In this document: piece by piece, positions 30,172-41,486 of the stretch
How the letters are laid out: every line of letters begins with the position of its first letter
Numbering within the stretch: position 1 is the stretch's first letter
Source: Nevskia sp.
GTDB taxonomy: Bacteria > Pseudomonadota > Gammaproteobacteria > Nevskiales > Nevskiaceae
Assembly (NCBI GenBank): GCA_031291075.1
Contig: JARLJS010000095.1
Location: 1-64,000 of the forward strand
DNA: 64,000 nt
Direction: 5' to 3'
Notes under the pieces: generated by a model
The model's input: the letters and a program-made list of their open reading frames with translations, nothing else
What the model was told of the DNA's origin: nothing
Database searches by the model: none
Position numbers and translations under genes: made by a program

Positions 30172-30869
30172 GGAGCACCCTGCCATTGGCCTTGTTCGGA
30201 CTGTGCTGCGCCTGCGGCGCCGCGGCCGCCGGTCCGCCCCTGTTCTCCGCCGCCGGCCTGCAGGGCTGGGAGCCGGAGAGCATGTTGAACCGCAAGCGCA
30301 CCCAGTACGACGTGGTCGAGGACGGCGGCGTCCAGGTGGTCGCCGCCCGTTGCGACGACAGCGCCTCCATGATCGGCTGGGCCGGCACGGTGGACCTGCA
30401 GCGCGAGCCGATCCTGGACTGGCGCTGGAAGGTCGAGCAGCTCTATCCGGGGCTCGACGAGCGCGTCAAGGGCGGCTCCGATTTTCCGGCGCGCCTCTAC
30501 GTCGTCACCGGCAAGCGCTGGCTGCCGTGGAGCCTGAAGACCCTGATTTACGTCTGGTCCAACGGCGAGATCAAGGCCGCCTCCTGGACCAGCCCCTATT
30601 CCGGCGCCATGGGCGACGCGGTGATCGTGCCGGTGCGCTCCGGCGCCGAAGGGGTGGGGCAGTGGCGCGAGGAGCGGCGCGACGTGCGCGCCGATTTCAA
30701 GCAGTTCTACGGTCTCGACGTCGACAAGATCGGCGCGGTGGCGCTGATGACCGATTGCGATGACGCCCATCGCCGCGGCCGCGCCTGGTACGGCGACGTG
30801 CATTTCCTGCCGCGTCCGGAAAACCGTGCCCAGATCGTCGCCCCGGCCGCGGCGTCGCCTACCGACTGA
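30168..30869 (+). CDS. DUF3047 domain-containing exported protein
   Basis: Signal peptide MRSTLPLALFGLCCACGAAAA; LDWRWKVEQLYPGLDERVKGGSDFPARLYVV; YVWSNGEIKAASWTSPYS. ATGA overlap with upstream gene. Confidence 0.82.
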   Translation: MRSTLPLALFGLCCACGAAAAGPPLFSAAGLQGWEPESMLNRKRTQYDVVEDGGVQVVAARCDDSASMIGWAGTVDLQREPILDWRWKVEQLYPGLDERVKGGSDFPARLYVVTGKRWLPWSLKTLIYVWSNGEIKAASWTSPYSGAMGDAVIVPVRSGAEGVGQWREERRDVRADFKQFYGLDVDKIGAVALMTDCDDAHRRGRAWYGDVHFLPRPENRAQIVAPAAASPTD

Positions 30870-30881
30870 ACCCGTCCCCTC

Positions 30882-31325
30882 ATGCTCGACCGCCTGCTTG
30901 GCCTGCTCTCAGGTACCGCCCCCGCCGCGCGCGAACAGCCGTCGGAGCAACTCTCGGTGGCGCTGCTGCTGCTGGAGCTTGCGCGAGCCGATTTCGAGGT
31001 GCCGGACGTGGAGCTGGCCAAGATCCGCGACCTGCTGACGCAAAGGTATGGCCTCGACGCGGCGCAGGCCGGCGCGCTGTTCGAGCGCGCCAGGGCGGCG
31101 GGTCAGGAGACCGTCTCCCTCTACGACTACGTGCAGACGCTCAACACCCGGCTCGATCCCGCCGGCAAGCGCGGCCTGATGGAGATGCTGTGGCAGGTGG
31201 CCTACGCCGACGGCCGCCTCGACAAGTACGAGGAGCACCTGCTGCGCAAGCTGGCCGGGCTGCTCTACGTTTCCGACGACGACTACATCCGCACCAAGCT
31301 GAGCGTGGCGGAGGGCGGTCGTTAG
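30882..31325 (+). CDS. TerB family tellurite resistance-like protein
   Basis: Helical TerB-like sequence LSVALLLLELARADFEVPDVELAKIRDLL...LMEMLWQVAYADGRLDKYEEHLLRKLAGLLYVSDDDYI. Confidence 0.85.
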   Translation: MLDRLLGLLSGTAPAAREQPSEQLSVALLLLELARADFEVPDVELAKIRDLLTQRYGLDAAQAGALFERARAAGQETVSLYDYVQTLNTRLDPAGKRGLMEMLWQVAYADGRLDKYEEHLLRKLAGLLYVSDDDYIRTKLSVAEGGR

Positions 31326-31335
31326 CGTCATCCTG

Positions 31336-31454
31336 CCTCTCCCTCTGGGAGAGGCCGCGCCGTGAGGCGCGGGTGAGGGCGCTCCGCTTCAGTCGCGGTC
31401 AAGTCTTTCCGGCCGTGCGGTCCTCACCCCTGCCCCTCTCCCAAAGGGAGAGGG
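31336..31454. repeat. Dispersed palindromic intergenic repeat, copy A
   Basis: cctctccctctgggagaggccgcgccgtgaggcgcgggtgaggg...ctcacccctgcccctctcccaaagggagaggg; second copy at 36381-36498. Confidence 0.85.
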
Positions 31455-31486
31455 ATGCTGATTTTGCGCTGATGCATTTCCGGGCG

Positions 31487-32134
31487 TCACACCAAGCCCG
31501 CAGTCGCGCCCGCCACCGGCTTGCGCAGCTTGTACAGCGCGATCTCGCAGAACAGGTGCGGCAGCAGGCTGATGGCGGGGCCGCGGCGGTGGGCGCGGTC
31601 GAGCAGCACGCGGTCCAGCACTTCCCAGCCGGAGCGGCGGCACAGGTCCTCGAAGTCCGCCACCGTGCACAGGTGGATGTTCTCGGTGTTGTACCACTGC
31701 GCCGGCAGCGCCGGCGTGATCGGCATGCGGCCGTTGAGGATGGCCAGGCGCGCGCGCCAGTGGCCGAAGTTGGGGAAGGTGACGATCGCCTCGCGGCCCA
31801 CCCGCAGCATCTCCTCCACCGCCAGGTCCGGCCGCACCAGCGCCTGCAGCGCCTGCGTCATCACCACGTAGTCGAAGGAGCCGTCGGCGAAGTCGGCCAG
31901 CCCCTCGTCGAGGTCGGCCTGGATCACGTTGACGCCGGCGCCGATGCAGGCGGCCACGTTGGCGGCGTCGATCTCCAGGCCATAGCCGCGCACACTGCGG
32001 CTGCGCGCCAGGTGCAGCAGCAGGGCGCCGTCGCCGCAGCCGAGGTCGAGGATGCGGCTGTCCGGCTTGATCAGGTCGCAGATCACGGCCAGCTCGGGGC
32101 GCAGCGGCGGGATGGATGGTCCTGGTCCGCTCAT
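31487..32134 (-). CDS. metW: Methionine biosynthesis protein MetW
   Basis: SRILDLGCGDGALL; YGLEID; VIQADLDEGLADFADGSFDYVVMTQALQAL; adjacent to metX. Confidence 0.95.
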   Translation of the reverse strand: MSGPGPSIPPLRPELAVICDLIKPDSRILDLGCGDGALLLHLARSRSVRGYGLEIDAANVAACIGAGVNVIQADLDEGLADFADGSFDYVVMTQALQALVRPDLAVEEMLRVGREAIVTFPNFGHWRARLAILNGRMPITPALPAQWYNTENIHLCTVADFEDLCRRSGWEVLDRVLLDRAHRRGPAISLLPHLFCEIALYKLRKPVAGATAGLV

Positions 32135-32135
32135 G

Positions 32136-33290
32136 TCAGGTCCCCACCTCGTCCGCCACCCGGCCCAGGTAGCTGTGCAGCACGCGATGGTAATCGGGCA
32201 GCGACAGCAGGAAATCGTCGTGGCCGAGGTCCGAGTCGATCAGCGCATAGCTCACTTCCTTGCCGGCGGCGATCAGCGCCTTGACGATTTCGCGCGAGCG
32301 CTCCGGCGAAAAGCGCCAGTCGGCCTCGAACGCCACCACCAGGAAGCGCGCCTGCGCGCCGCGGAAGGCGGCGGCGAGGTCGTCGCCGTAGTCGCGGGCG
32401 GGGTCGAAGTAGTCCAGCGCCTTGGTCATCAGCAGGTAGGTGTTGGCGTCGAAGCGCTCGACGAAGCTCTGCCCCTGGTGGCGCAGGTAGCTTTCCACCT
32501 CGAACTCGACGTCGAAGTTGAAGTTGAACTGGCCGTCGCCGTCGCGCAGCAGGCGGCCGAAGCGCGCGCGCATCGCCACGTCGGACAGGTAGGTGATGTG
32601 GCCGAGCATGCGCGCCAGCTTGAGGCCGCGCGACGGCACCACGTTCTGCGCATAGTAACGGCCGTCGTGGAATTCGGGATCGGACAGGATGGCCTGCCGC
32701 GCGATCTCGTTGAAGGCGATGTTCTGCGCCGAGATCTTCGGCGCGGCGGCCACCACCAGGGCGTGGCGCACCCGCTGCGGCAGGTCGATGGCCCACTGCA
32801 TCACCTGCATGCCGCCGAGCGAGCCGCCGATCACCGCCGCCCAGCGCTCGATGCCCAGCGCGTCGGCCAGCAGCGCCTGCGAGCGCACCCAGTCGCGTAC
32901 CGTGACGATGGGGAAGTCGGGGCCATGGGGCTGGCCGGTGGCCGGGTCGACCGTGTTCGGCCCGGTGGAGCCGCGGCAGCCGCCGAGGTTGTTGAGGCTG
33001 ACGACGTGAAAGCGGCGGGTGTCGATCGGCTTGCCCGGACCGATGGCCGAATCCCACCAGCCGGGCTTGCGCTCGCCGGCCGAGTGGTAGCCGGCGGCAT
33101 GGTGGTCGCCCGACAGCGCGTGGCAGATCAGCACCGCGTTGCTGCGGTCGGCGTTGAGCTCGCCGTAGGTCTCCACCATCAGGTCGTGCCGCGGCAGGGT
33201 GCGGCCGCAGTCCAGCGTCAGCGCCGTTTCGATGCCGATCCTGCGGGGGACAACGACGCCGACCGAAGTGCCGGCCTCGTGGGCGCCCAT
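32136..33290 (-). CDS. metX: Homoserine O-acyltransferase MetX
   Basis: [57 protein letters not shown]. Start at MGAHEAGT. Confidence 0.95.
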   Translation of the reverse strand: MGAHEAGTSVGVVVPRRIGIETALTLDCGRTLPRHDLMVETYGELNADRSNAVLICHALSGDHHAAGYHSAGERKPGWWDSAIGPGKPIDTRRFHVVSLNNLGGCRGSTGPNTVDPATGQPHGPDFPIVTVRDWVRSQALLADALGIERWAAVIGGSLGGMQVMQWAIDLPQRVRHALVVAAAPKISAQNIAFNEIARQAILSDPEFHDGRYYAQNVVPSRGLKLARMLGHITYLSDVAMRARFGRLLRDGDGQFNFNFDVEFEVESYLRHQGQSFVERFDANTYLLMTKALDYFDPARDYGDDLAAAFRGAQARFLVVAFEADWRFSPERSREIVKALIAAGKEVSYALIDSDLGHDDFLLSLPDYHRVLHSYLGRVADEVGT

Positions 33291-33844
33291 CAGCGGAACG
33301 GCCCCAGCGGCAGCAGGCGGTCGACGAACTGCAGCAGCAGCATCACCGGCACCGGCGACAGATCCAGGCCGCCGATCGGCGGCAGGATCCGCCGCACCGG
33401 CCGCAGCAGCGGCTCGTTCAGGCTCCACAGCACGTTCGCCGCCGGGTTGCTCACCCCCGGTCCGACCCAGGACAGCAGCGCCAGCGCGAACAGGCTCAGG
33501 GTGTAGAGGTTCAGCGCCAGGCTGGCGATCTTCAGCAGCGCGAACCAGAGTGCGCTGAGCCAGCCCGGGTTGTACTGGATCAGGCCGGCCACCACCTCGA
33601 CGTAGACCAGCGCGATCAGCAGCAGCACCAGCGAGGCGGCGAGGTCCAGCCGCTGCCAGCGTGGGATGGCCTTGGACAGCGGCCCCACCACCGGCTGCGT
33701 CACGCGCCACACCAGCTGCGAGATCGGGTTGTAGAAATCGGAGCGTGACAGCTGCAGCAGCACGCGCAGCAGGAACGCGCACAGCGCCAGGTCGAGCAGC
33801 GAGGTGATCAGGAACAGCAGGGCGTTGTTGGTGTTGGCAACCAT
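33290..33844 (-). CDS. YggT family membrane protein
   Basis: Two YggT repeats ([38 protein letters not shown] and ...[28 protein letters not shown]). Confidence 0.93.
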   Translation of the reverse strand: MVANTNNALLFLITSLLDLALCAFLLRVLLQLSRSDFYNPISQLVWRVTQPVVGPLSKAIPRWQRLDLAASLVLLLIALVYVEVVAGLIQYNPGWLSALWFALLKIASLALNLYTLSLFALALLSWVGPGVSNPAANVLWSLNEPLLRPVRRILPPIGGLDLSPVPVMLLLQFVDRLLPLGPFR

Positions 33845-33870
33845 GGATATTGAGTGGATTCCGGTTCGGT

Positions 33871-34701
33871 TCAGGCGCGCGCGGCGGCCGCCTGCTGCGC
33901 CAGCTCTTCCCCGCGCAGGCGGGCACGGCTGTCGGCCGCGGCCAGCGCTTCGCGGAAGATGCGGCCGAGGCCGGCGGCTTCAAGATGGGCCACGGCGGCC
34001 TCGGTGCTGCCGCCCTTGGAGGTCACCTGCGCGCGCAGCAGCGCCACGTCCTCGCCCGCCGCGCGCGCCATCTGCGCCGCGCCGACGAAGGTGCTATGCG
34101 CCAGCCGCGCCGCCACCGCCGGGTCCAGCCCCAGCGCCGTGCCGGCGTCGCGCAGCACCTCGGTGAGCAGGAAGTAATAGGCCGGGCCGCAGCCCGACAG
34201 GGCCGTCACCGCGTCGATCTGCTCCTCGCGCTCCACCCAGCAGGTCTCGCCGACGCTGCCGAGCACGTGCTCCGCCTGCGCCCGCGCCGTCGCCGCCAGC
34301 TCCGGCGGCGCGTACAGGCCGCTGATGCCGCAGCGGAACAGGGCCGGCGTGTTCGGCATGGCGCGCACTACCGCCGCGCTGCCCAGCCACTGCGCCAGCG
34401 TGGCCACGCGCACCCCGGCGGCAACCGAGATGGTCAGGGCGCCGGGCTGCGGCCGCAGGCCGCGCACCGCTTCCGCCATCTGCTGCGGCTTCACCGCCAG
34501 CACCAGGATGTCGGCGCCGGCCGCGGTCTCGACGTTGTCGGTGCCGGTGGCCACGCCGAAGCGCTGGCGCAGGCGGGCGGCGCTGTCGGCGCTGCGTACC
34601 GCCACGCGCAGACGCTGCGCCGGATGGCCGGCGGCGAGCAGGCCGCCGATCAGGCTGGCCGCCATGTTGCCGCCGCCGATGAATGCGATAAGTGGATACA
34701 T
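33871..34701 (-). CDS. proC: Pyrroline-5-carboxylate reductase
   Basis: [54 protein letters not shown]. Confidence 0.95.
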   Translation of the reverse strand: MYPLIAFIGGGNMAASLIGGLLAAGHPAQRLRVAVRSADSAARLRQRFGVATGTDNVETAAGADILVLAVKPQQMAEAVRGLRPQPGALTISVAAGVRVATLAQWLGSAAVVRAMPNTPALFRCGISGLYAPPELAATARAQAEHVLGSVGETCWVEREEQIDAVTALSGCGPAYYFLLTEVLRDAGTALGLDPAVAARLAHSTFVGAAQMARAAGEDVALLRAQVTSKGGSTEAAVAHLEAAGLGRIFREALAAADSRARLRGEELAQQAAAARA

Positions 34702-34744
34702 GCCCGGGAGAGTTTGCTTGATTTGAGCTAGATTACGGGCCCTT

Positions 34745-36355
34745 ATGATAAGTGACGCCGCCCCGCGGCACGATCCCGTGCACAACAAGCCAAGCCCCGT
34801 ACGCTCCCCCCGGCCCGCCGAGCGCGACCGCCTGCTGCGCCAGTACCGTGCCCGCATCGAGCAGGCGCGGGTCTACGAGGTTGCCGTGGTGAGCGCGCTG
34901 GAGCCGGCGCCGAAGCTGTCGGAGCGGCTCGGCCACAATGTCCTGCTCAAGCGCGAGGACCAGCAGAGCGTCCATTCCTTCAAGCTGCGCGGCGCCTACA
35001 ACAAGATCGTGGGATTGCCGGAGGCGCAGCGCGCGCGCGGCGTGATCTGCGCCTCCGCCGGCAATCATGCGCAGGGGGTGGCGCTGGCGGCGCAGCGGCT
35101 CGGCATCCCGGCCTGGATCGTGATGCCGCGCACCACGCCGCCGATCAAGGTGGACTCGGTGCGGCGCCTAGGCGGCCGCGCCGTGCTGCACCGCGAAACC
35201 TACGACGACGCGGCGGCGCATGCCGCCGCGCTGGCGGAGGAAAAAGGGCTTGCAGCGATCCCGCCCTACGACGATCCCGAGGTGATCGCCGGCCAGGGCA
35301 CGGTGGGCAAGGAGATCCACGAACAGCTCGGCGCCGGCCGGCTCGACGCCGTGTTCGTGCCCATCGGTGGCGGCGGCCTGGTGGCGGGTGTGTCGGCCTA
35401 CCTCAAGGCGCTGCGCCCCGGGGTCCAGGTGATCGGCGTGGAGGCGGACGACTCCGACTGCATGGCGCAGGCGCTGGAGGCCGGGCGCCGGGTCAAGCTG
35501 GCGCAGGTGGGCCTGTTCGCCGACGGTGTGGCCGTGCGCCAGGCCGGCGCCGAGACCTTCCGCGTCGCCCGCCACACCGTGGACGCGGTGATCCGGGTCG
35601 GCGTCGACGAGATCTGCGCGGCGATCCGCGACGTGTTCCAGGAAAACCGCAGCGTGCCGGAGCCGGCCGGGGCGCTGGGCGTGGCCGGGCTCAAGCGCTG
35701 GGCCGCGCAGAACCCGGGCGGCGGCAAGACCTGCGTGGCCATCGTCAGCGGCGCCAACCTCAACTTCGACCGTCTGCGCCACATCGCCGAGCGCGCCGAA
35801 CTGGGTGACGGCCGCGAGACCCTGCTGGCGGTGACCATCCCGGAGCGGCCCGGCAGCTTCAAGCGCTTCCTCAAGGAGATCGGCCGGCGGCCGATCACAG
35901 AGTTCAACTATCGCTACGCCTCGCCGGCCGAGGCTCACGTATTTGCCGGTGTGCACTTCGCCGGCGCCGAGGACCGCGACGCGGTGCTGGCCAGGCTGGT
36001 TGCCGACGGTTACCCGGTGGTCGACATGAGTGGCAACGAGATGGCCAAGACGCACGTGCGCTACATGGTTGGCGGCCGCGCGCCGGGCCTGCCCGACGAG
36101 CACCTGTTCCGCTTCGAGTTTCCGGAGCGGCCGGGCGCCTGCCTGGACTTCCTCAGCGCCGTCAGCGGCCACTGGAACATCTCGCTGTTCCATTACCGCA
36201 ATCACGGCGCCGCCTACGGCCGCGTGCTGTGCGGCCTGCAGGTACCCAAGGCGGAACGGGCCGAATGCCGGCGCGCGCTCGAGCATCTCGGCTACGAGTA
36301 CTGGGACGAGAGCGATAACCCCGCCTACGCCCTGTTCCTCGGCACCGGCGGGTAG
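34745..36355 (+). CDS. ilvA: Threonine ammonia-lyase, biosynthetic
   Basis: LLKREDQQSVHSFKLRGAYNKI PLP motif; PIGGGGLVAGVSAYLK; two C-terminal ACT-like domains. Confidence 0.95.
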   Translation: MISDAAPRHDPVHNKPSPVRSPRPAERDRLLRQYRARIEQARVYEVAVVSALEPAPKLSERLGHNVLLKREDQQSVHSFKLRGAYNKIVGLPEAQRARGVICASAGNHAQGVALAAQRLGIPAWIVMPRTTPPIKVDSVRRLGGRAVLHRETYDDAAAHAAALAEEKGLAAIPPYDDPEVIAGQGTVGKEIHEQLGAGRLDAVFVPIGGGGLVAGVSAYLKALRPGVQVIGVEADDSDCMAQALEAGRRVKLAQVGLFADGVAVRQAGAETFRVARHTVDAVIRVGVDEICAAIRDVFQENRSVPEPAGALGVAGLKRWAAQNPGGGKTCVAIVSGANLNFDRLRHIAERAELGDGRETLLAVTIPERPGSFKRFLKEIGRRPITEFNYRYASPAEAHVFAGVHFAGAEDRDAVLARLVADGYPVVDMSGNEMAKTHVRYMVGGRAPGLPDEHLFRFEFPERPGACLDFLSAVSGHWNISLFHYRNHGAAYGRVLCGLQVPKAERAECRRALEHLGYEYWDESDNPAYALFLGTGG

Positions 36356-36380
36356 GCTGCGCCGTCGCGCGGCAACCTCG

Positions 36381-36498
36381 CCTCTCCCTTTGGGAGAGGC
36401 CGCGCCGCGAGGCGCGGGTGAGGGCGCGGGGTATCGGTTGCGCGCAACACTTGTGGCCGTGCCGCCCTCACCCCTGCCCCTCTCCCAAAGGGAGAGGG
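36381..36498. repeat. Dispersed palindromic intergenic repeat, copy B
   Basis: cctctccctttgggagaggccgcgccgcgaggcgcgggtgaggg...ctcacccctgcccctctcccaaagggagaggg; related to copy A. Confidence 0.85.
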
Positions 36499-36529
36499 GA
36501 CAATATGGCATACACCCGCATTACCGGTC

Positions 36530-36988
<459 letters not shown>

Positions 36989-37023
36989 GGAACGTGCGCC
37001 CCCGCTCGGGAAAGTGACGGCGG

Positions 37024-37647
37024 CTATTTTAATGGGCTCGGCGCGCCGTCGCGGACGTACATCACCCCCTCGCCGGTGCTCTGCACGTCGGCCAGGAATT
37101 GCAGCGCCGACTGGCGCACGATCACCGAGAACGCCTCGCCGGTCGGGTGGGGCTGGCCGCGGCTGGGGGTCGGTGTGCGGCCGGCCACCGTGATCATGGC
37201 GTGGCTGTACAGGCCGGTATGCGGCTTGGCCTGCGGGCGCTCCAGCAGGCTGTAGGCGAAGTTGTAGTTGTCGCGTGTGGATACGCCCACCAGGCCCTCG
37301 GTCAGGCCGGTGACTAGTCCGTTCATGTGCCCCCGCTCGGGGTCGGTGCGGTCGTCGACCGTGACCTTCAGCGTCGCCCCGGCCGCTGGGCCGGCCGGCA
37401 TCAGCATGCGGGTATTGCGCAACACGTTGCGCACTTCCTTGCAGACCGCCTCGTCGACTTCCGGATGCGGCTCGCCGTTGCGCTTGAATTCGCAGACGAC
37501 ATGCACCGGCGTCGGCGGATCGCGGGCCGCCAACTCCGGAAAATCGGCCTTGTCGTGCCCGTCCTCGACAAACGAGTGCACCGACACGCAGCCGCTTGCC
37601 CCCACGGCGAGCAACGGGCCCACCCATCCTGATCGAAGCAGATGCAT
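37024..37647 (-). CDS. Putative lipoprotein of unknown function, paralogue 1
   Basis: Small-residue signal with Cys (GASGCVSVHSFVEDGHDK); strong similarity to adjacent 37743-38369 protein. Confidence 0.75.
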   Translation of the reverse strand: MHLLRSGWVGPLLAVGASGCVSVHSFVEDGHDKADFPELAARDPPTPVHVVCEFKRNGEPHPEVDEAVCKEVRNVLRNTRMLMPAGPAAGATLKVTVDDRTDPERGHMNGLVTGLTEGLVGVSTRDNYNFAYSLLERPQAKPHTGLYSHAMITVAGRTPTPSRGQPHPTGEAFSVIVRQSALQFLADVQSTGEGVMYVRDGAPSPLK

Positions 37648-37742
37648 GCTGGCTTCTTCCAGTCCTTGGAAGAGCTAAGGACAGCGGCTCCGGCGCCGGG
37701 GTTCACACGATCCGCCGAGCGGCGGCCGGCGGCCCGCCCGGA

Positions 37743-38369
37743 TCAGGGCGGCGTCGGCGTATCGGGTACGAACATCACCGGGCCGTCCATCCCGGCGGTG
37801 GCCTGGATGTCGTGGAGGAACTCCAGCACCGACTGCTGCACGATGACGGCGAAGGCATCTCCGGCCGAGCGCGGCCGGCCGTAGCCCGGCACGGGTGCGT
37901 CGCCGGCGACCGTGATCATGGCGTGGTCGTACAGCCCCGACTGCGGTGGCGCCCCGTCCGCATTCAGCAGGCTGAGCGCGAAGCGGAAGTCGTCGCGCGC
38001 GGTGAGCCCGACCTTACCCTGGGTGGCGCCGGTCATAATGCCTTCGGAGCGGTCGCGGGCGAGGTCGGAGCGGTCGTCCACCGTCACCTTGAGCGTGGCC
38101 GCGGCATCTGTCTCCGCCGGCAGCAGCACCTGGGTTTGCTGCAGCACCCGTGCGACTTCCCTGCAGATCGTGCTGTCGACGTCCGGCTCCGGCTCGCCGT
38201 TGCGCGTGTATTCGCAGACCATCTGCACCGGCGTCGGCGGATCGCGCGGCTTGAGCTCGCGGTAGTCGGTCTTGTCGTGCCCGTCCTCGACGTAAGCGTT
38301 GACGCTCACGCAGCCGCTGCCCAGCAGCGCGAACAGGCAGCCAGCCATCCCCAATTGGCGTATCGGCAT
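37743..38369 (-). CDS. Putative lipoprotein of unknown function, paralogue 2
   Basis: Lipobox-like LLGSGCVSVNAYVEDGHDKTDYREL; aligned with paralogue 1 throughout. Confidence 0.75.
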   Translation of the reverse strand: MPIRQLGMAGCLFALLGSGCVSVNAYVEDGHDKTDYRELKPRDPPTPVQMVCEYTRNGEPEPDVDSTICREVARVLQQTQVLLPAETDAAATLKVTVDDRSDLARDRSEGIMTGATQGKVGLTARDDFRFALSLLNADGAPPQSGLYDHAMITVAGDAPVPGYGRPRSAGDAFAVIVQQSVLEFLHDIQATAGMDGPVMFVPDTPTPP

Positions 38370-38420
38370 GCTCCCCCCTCATCGCAGTTTGTCACGCGCC
38401 GTGCCCGCTTGACCAGCGCG

Positions 38421-39026
38421 TCAGCGGAAGCGGCGCAGTCCATGTTCGGTGACCACGGCGTCGAGACGCACGTCCCACGGATCGCGCGGGATCTCCGCTG
38501 CCTCCTGCACCGCATAGGCGTAGCCCACCAGCAGCGGCCGCCGGACCTTGCGCCTGCAGGCCAGCGCGCGGTCGTAGTAGCCGGCGCCGTTGCCGAGGCG
38601 GTGGCCGTCGCCGTCGAAACCCAGCAGCGGCAGCACGATCAGGTCGAACGCGCGGGCCCGGCGCAGCGCTCCGTCGCGCGCCGGCCGCGGCAGGCCCAGC
38701 GCGTCGCGCCGCAGCCTGGCGCCGGGGCGCAGGCAGGCGAAGCCCATCTCGCGCGGCCCGCGTGTGCGCGGCACCCACACCTCGCAGCCCCGGCGCTGCA
38801 GGCTGCGGATCAGGACCGGCGTGGCCAGTTCCGAATGCACCGACAGGTAGACCGCCACGCGGCGTGCGCGCCGGACATGCCGCCAGCGCAGCAGATGCGC
38901 GGCGGCACGGCGTTCGCAGTGGTTGCGCCGGGCGCGGCCGATGGCTTGCCGGCGCCGGCGCAGGACCAGGCGCAGCTCGCGCTTGGTCGGTGAAGGGGGA
39001 AGGGTGTCTCCCGCGTGTGCCGTCAT
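38421..39026 (-). CDS. 5-formyltetrahydrofolate cyclo-ligase
   Basis: KRELRLVLRRRRQAI; VPRTRGPREMGF; LPLLGFDGDGHRLGNGAGYYDRAL. Located downstream of zapA/6S. Confidence 0.93.
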   Translation of the reverse strand: MTAHAGDTLPPSPTKRELRLVLRRRRQAIGRARRNHCERRAAAHLLRWRHVRRARRVAVYLSVHSELATPVLIRSLQRRGCEVWVPRTRGPREMGFACLRPGARLRRDALGLPRPARDGALRRARAFDLIVLPLLGFDGDGHRLGNGAGYYDRALACRRKVRRPLLVGYAYAVQEAAEIPRDPWDVRLDAVVTEHGLRRFR

Positions 39027-39188
39027 CTGTCTTCGACCTTGAGACAGCGTCTCAAGTGGGCGCCGCGCCACATAATCGGGCTTTCCGCTGCAAGGCGGAC
39101 CTGCGCTCCCTATGCGGGTGAGGCTCCCTTTGCATGGCAATTAGGCTCAAGGGGTTCCTGACGGACCACGAACACCGCAGGAGACACC
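39003..39188 (-). ncRNA. ssrS: 6S RNA (SsrS)
   Basis: Position between zapA and 5-FCL gene; closing stem 5' GGTGTCTCCTGCGGTGT / 3' ACACGCGGGAGACACC; 5' strand gtccgtcaggaaccccttgagcc; 3' hairpin acttgagacgctgtctcaaggtcgaagac. Ends approximate. Confidence 0.85.
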
Positions 39189-39288
39189 GGCTCGGAACAT
39201 AGCATCAAGCGCCGGTGGAGGCCAATAGGCAGCGATGAGTGGTCGGTGCGCCGTGACCGGCGCGCGTGCGTGATGCCGAAGTCACCGG

Positions 39289-39630
39289 CTAATCGGTGCT
39301 CGTGAGCGTGTGATCGATGTCCAGCCCGAGCTGGCGCACGCGCTCGATGGCCGCCTCGTCCTGCGGCGTGACGCCGGCGTGGCCCTTGGCGGCCAGCAGC
39401 TCGCGCGCCAGGTTGAGCGCCGTCATCACCGCGATGCGCTCCGCCCCCAGGGCCTTGCCGCGGCGGCGGATCGCGGTCATGCGCTCGTTGAGGTAATCGG
39501 CGGAAGCCACCAGCGCCTCGTGCTCGTCGGGCGGGCAGGCCACGGTGTATTCGCGGCTCATGATGCGTACCGTCACCGTCAACGGATCGCTTTTGCTTGC
39601 GCTCTCCACCATGAGCGTCCTCTCCTTCAT
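39289..39630 (-). CDS. zapA: Cell division protein ZapA
   Basis: VTVRIMSREYTVACPPDEHEALVASADYLNERMTAIR; ERIAVMTALNLARELL. Confidence 0.93.
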   Translation of the reverse strand: MKERTLMVESASKSDPLTVTVRIMSREYTVACPPDEHEALVASADYLNERMTAIRRRGKALGAERIAVMTALNLARELLAAKGHAGVTPQDEAAIERVRQLGLDIDHTLTSTD

Positions 39631-39827
39631 GGTGCCTGGTCGCTTTCGAGCAGGCGGATGCGTTCGACCACGCCCTCGATGCGGCGCTTCAACTCCGCGT
39701 TGAGCGCGAGCAGGCGGTCGCGTTCCTGCAATGCGCGCTTGCGCTCCAGGCGCGCCTGCCGGTATGCCGCGATCAGGCGTTGCACGCGCTCTTCCAGTTG
39801 CGCAAGTTCGTTGTGGAGCATGGACAA
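39627..39827 (-). CDS. TIGR02449-type small coiled-coil protein (ZapB-like)
   Basis: 66-aa coiled coil overlapping the zapA start by 4 bp; NELAQLEERVQRLIAAYRQARLERKRALQERDRLLALNAELKRRIEGVVERIRLLE. Confidence 0.85.
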   Translation of the reverse strand: MSMLHNELAQLEERVQRLIAAYRQARLERKRALQERDRLLALNAELKRRIEGVVERIRLLESDQAP

Positions 39828-39892
39828 GCCGGCATTGATCCTGTCGCAGTATAGCTCAGCGGCCGCCCCCCTTCGGCGGCCTCCGGGCGGCC

Positions 39893-39923
39893 AAAAAAGA
39901 ACGCCCGGCGGTGGCCGGGCGTT
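39893..39923 (-). terminator. Rho-independent terminator of degQ-type gene
   Basis: aacgcccggccaccgccgggcgtt stem with T-run on the minus strand. Confidence 0.8.
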
Positions 39924-39941
39924 CGCCTGAAACGCCTGCCG

Positions 39942-41366
<1,425 letters not shown>

Positions 41367-41486
41367 TGTGTAATCCTTATGAAAGAACGTCCGCTATCGC
41401 AGCGGCGAGCGCTATGACCGTGCGCCGGCCGCCGAGTTTCGCGGCGGCTGCCCCGGCAGCCGCGCGCCGCCTTCGGATATTAGGGC

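Noticed and set aside
36989-37627. Upstream extension of the EVE-domain ORF
   Set aside because: Alternative frame of paralogue 1 lipoprotein; EVE homology begins at MNCWLMKSEP.
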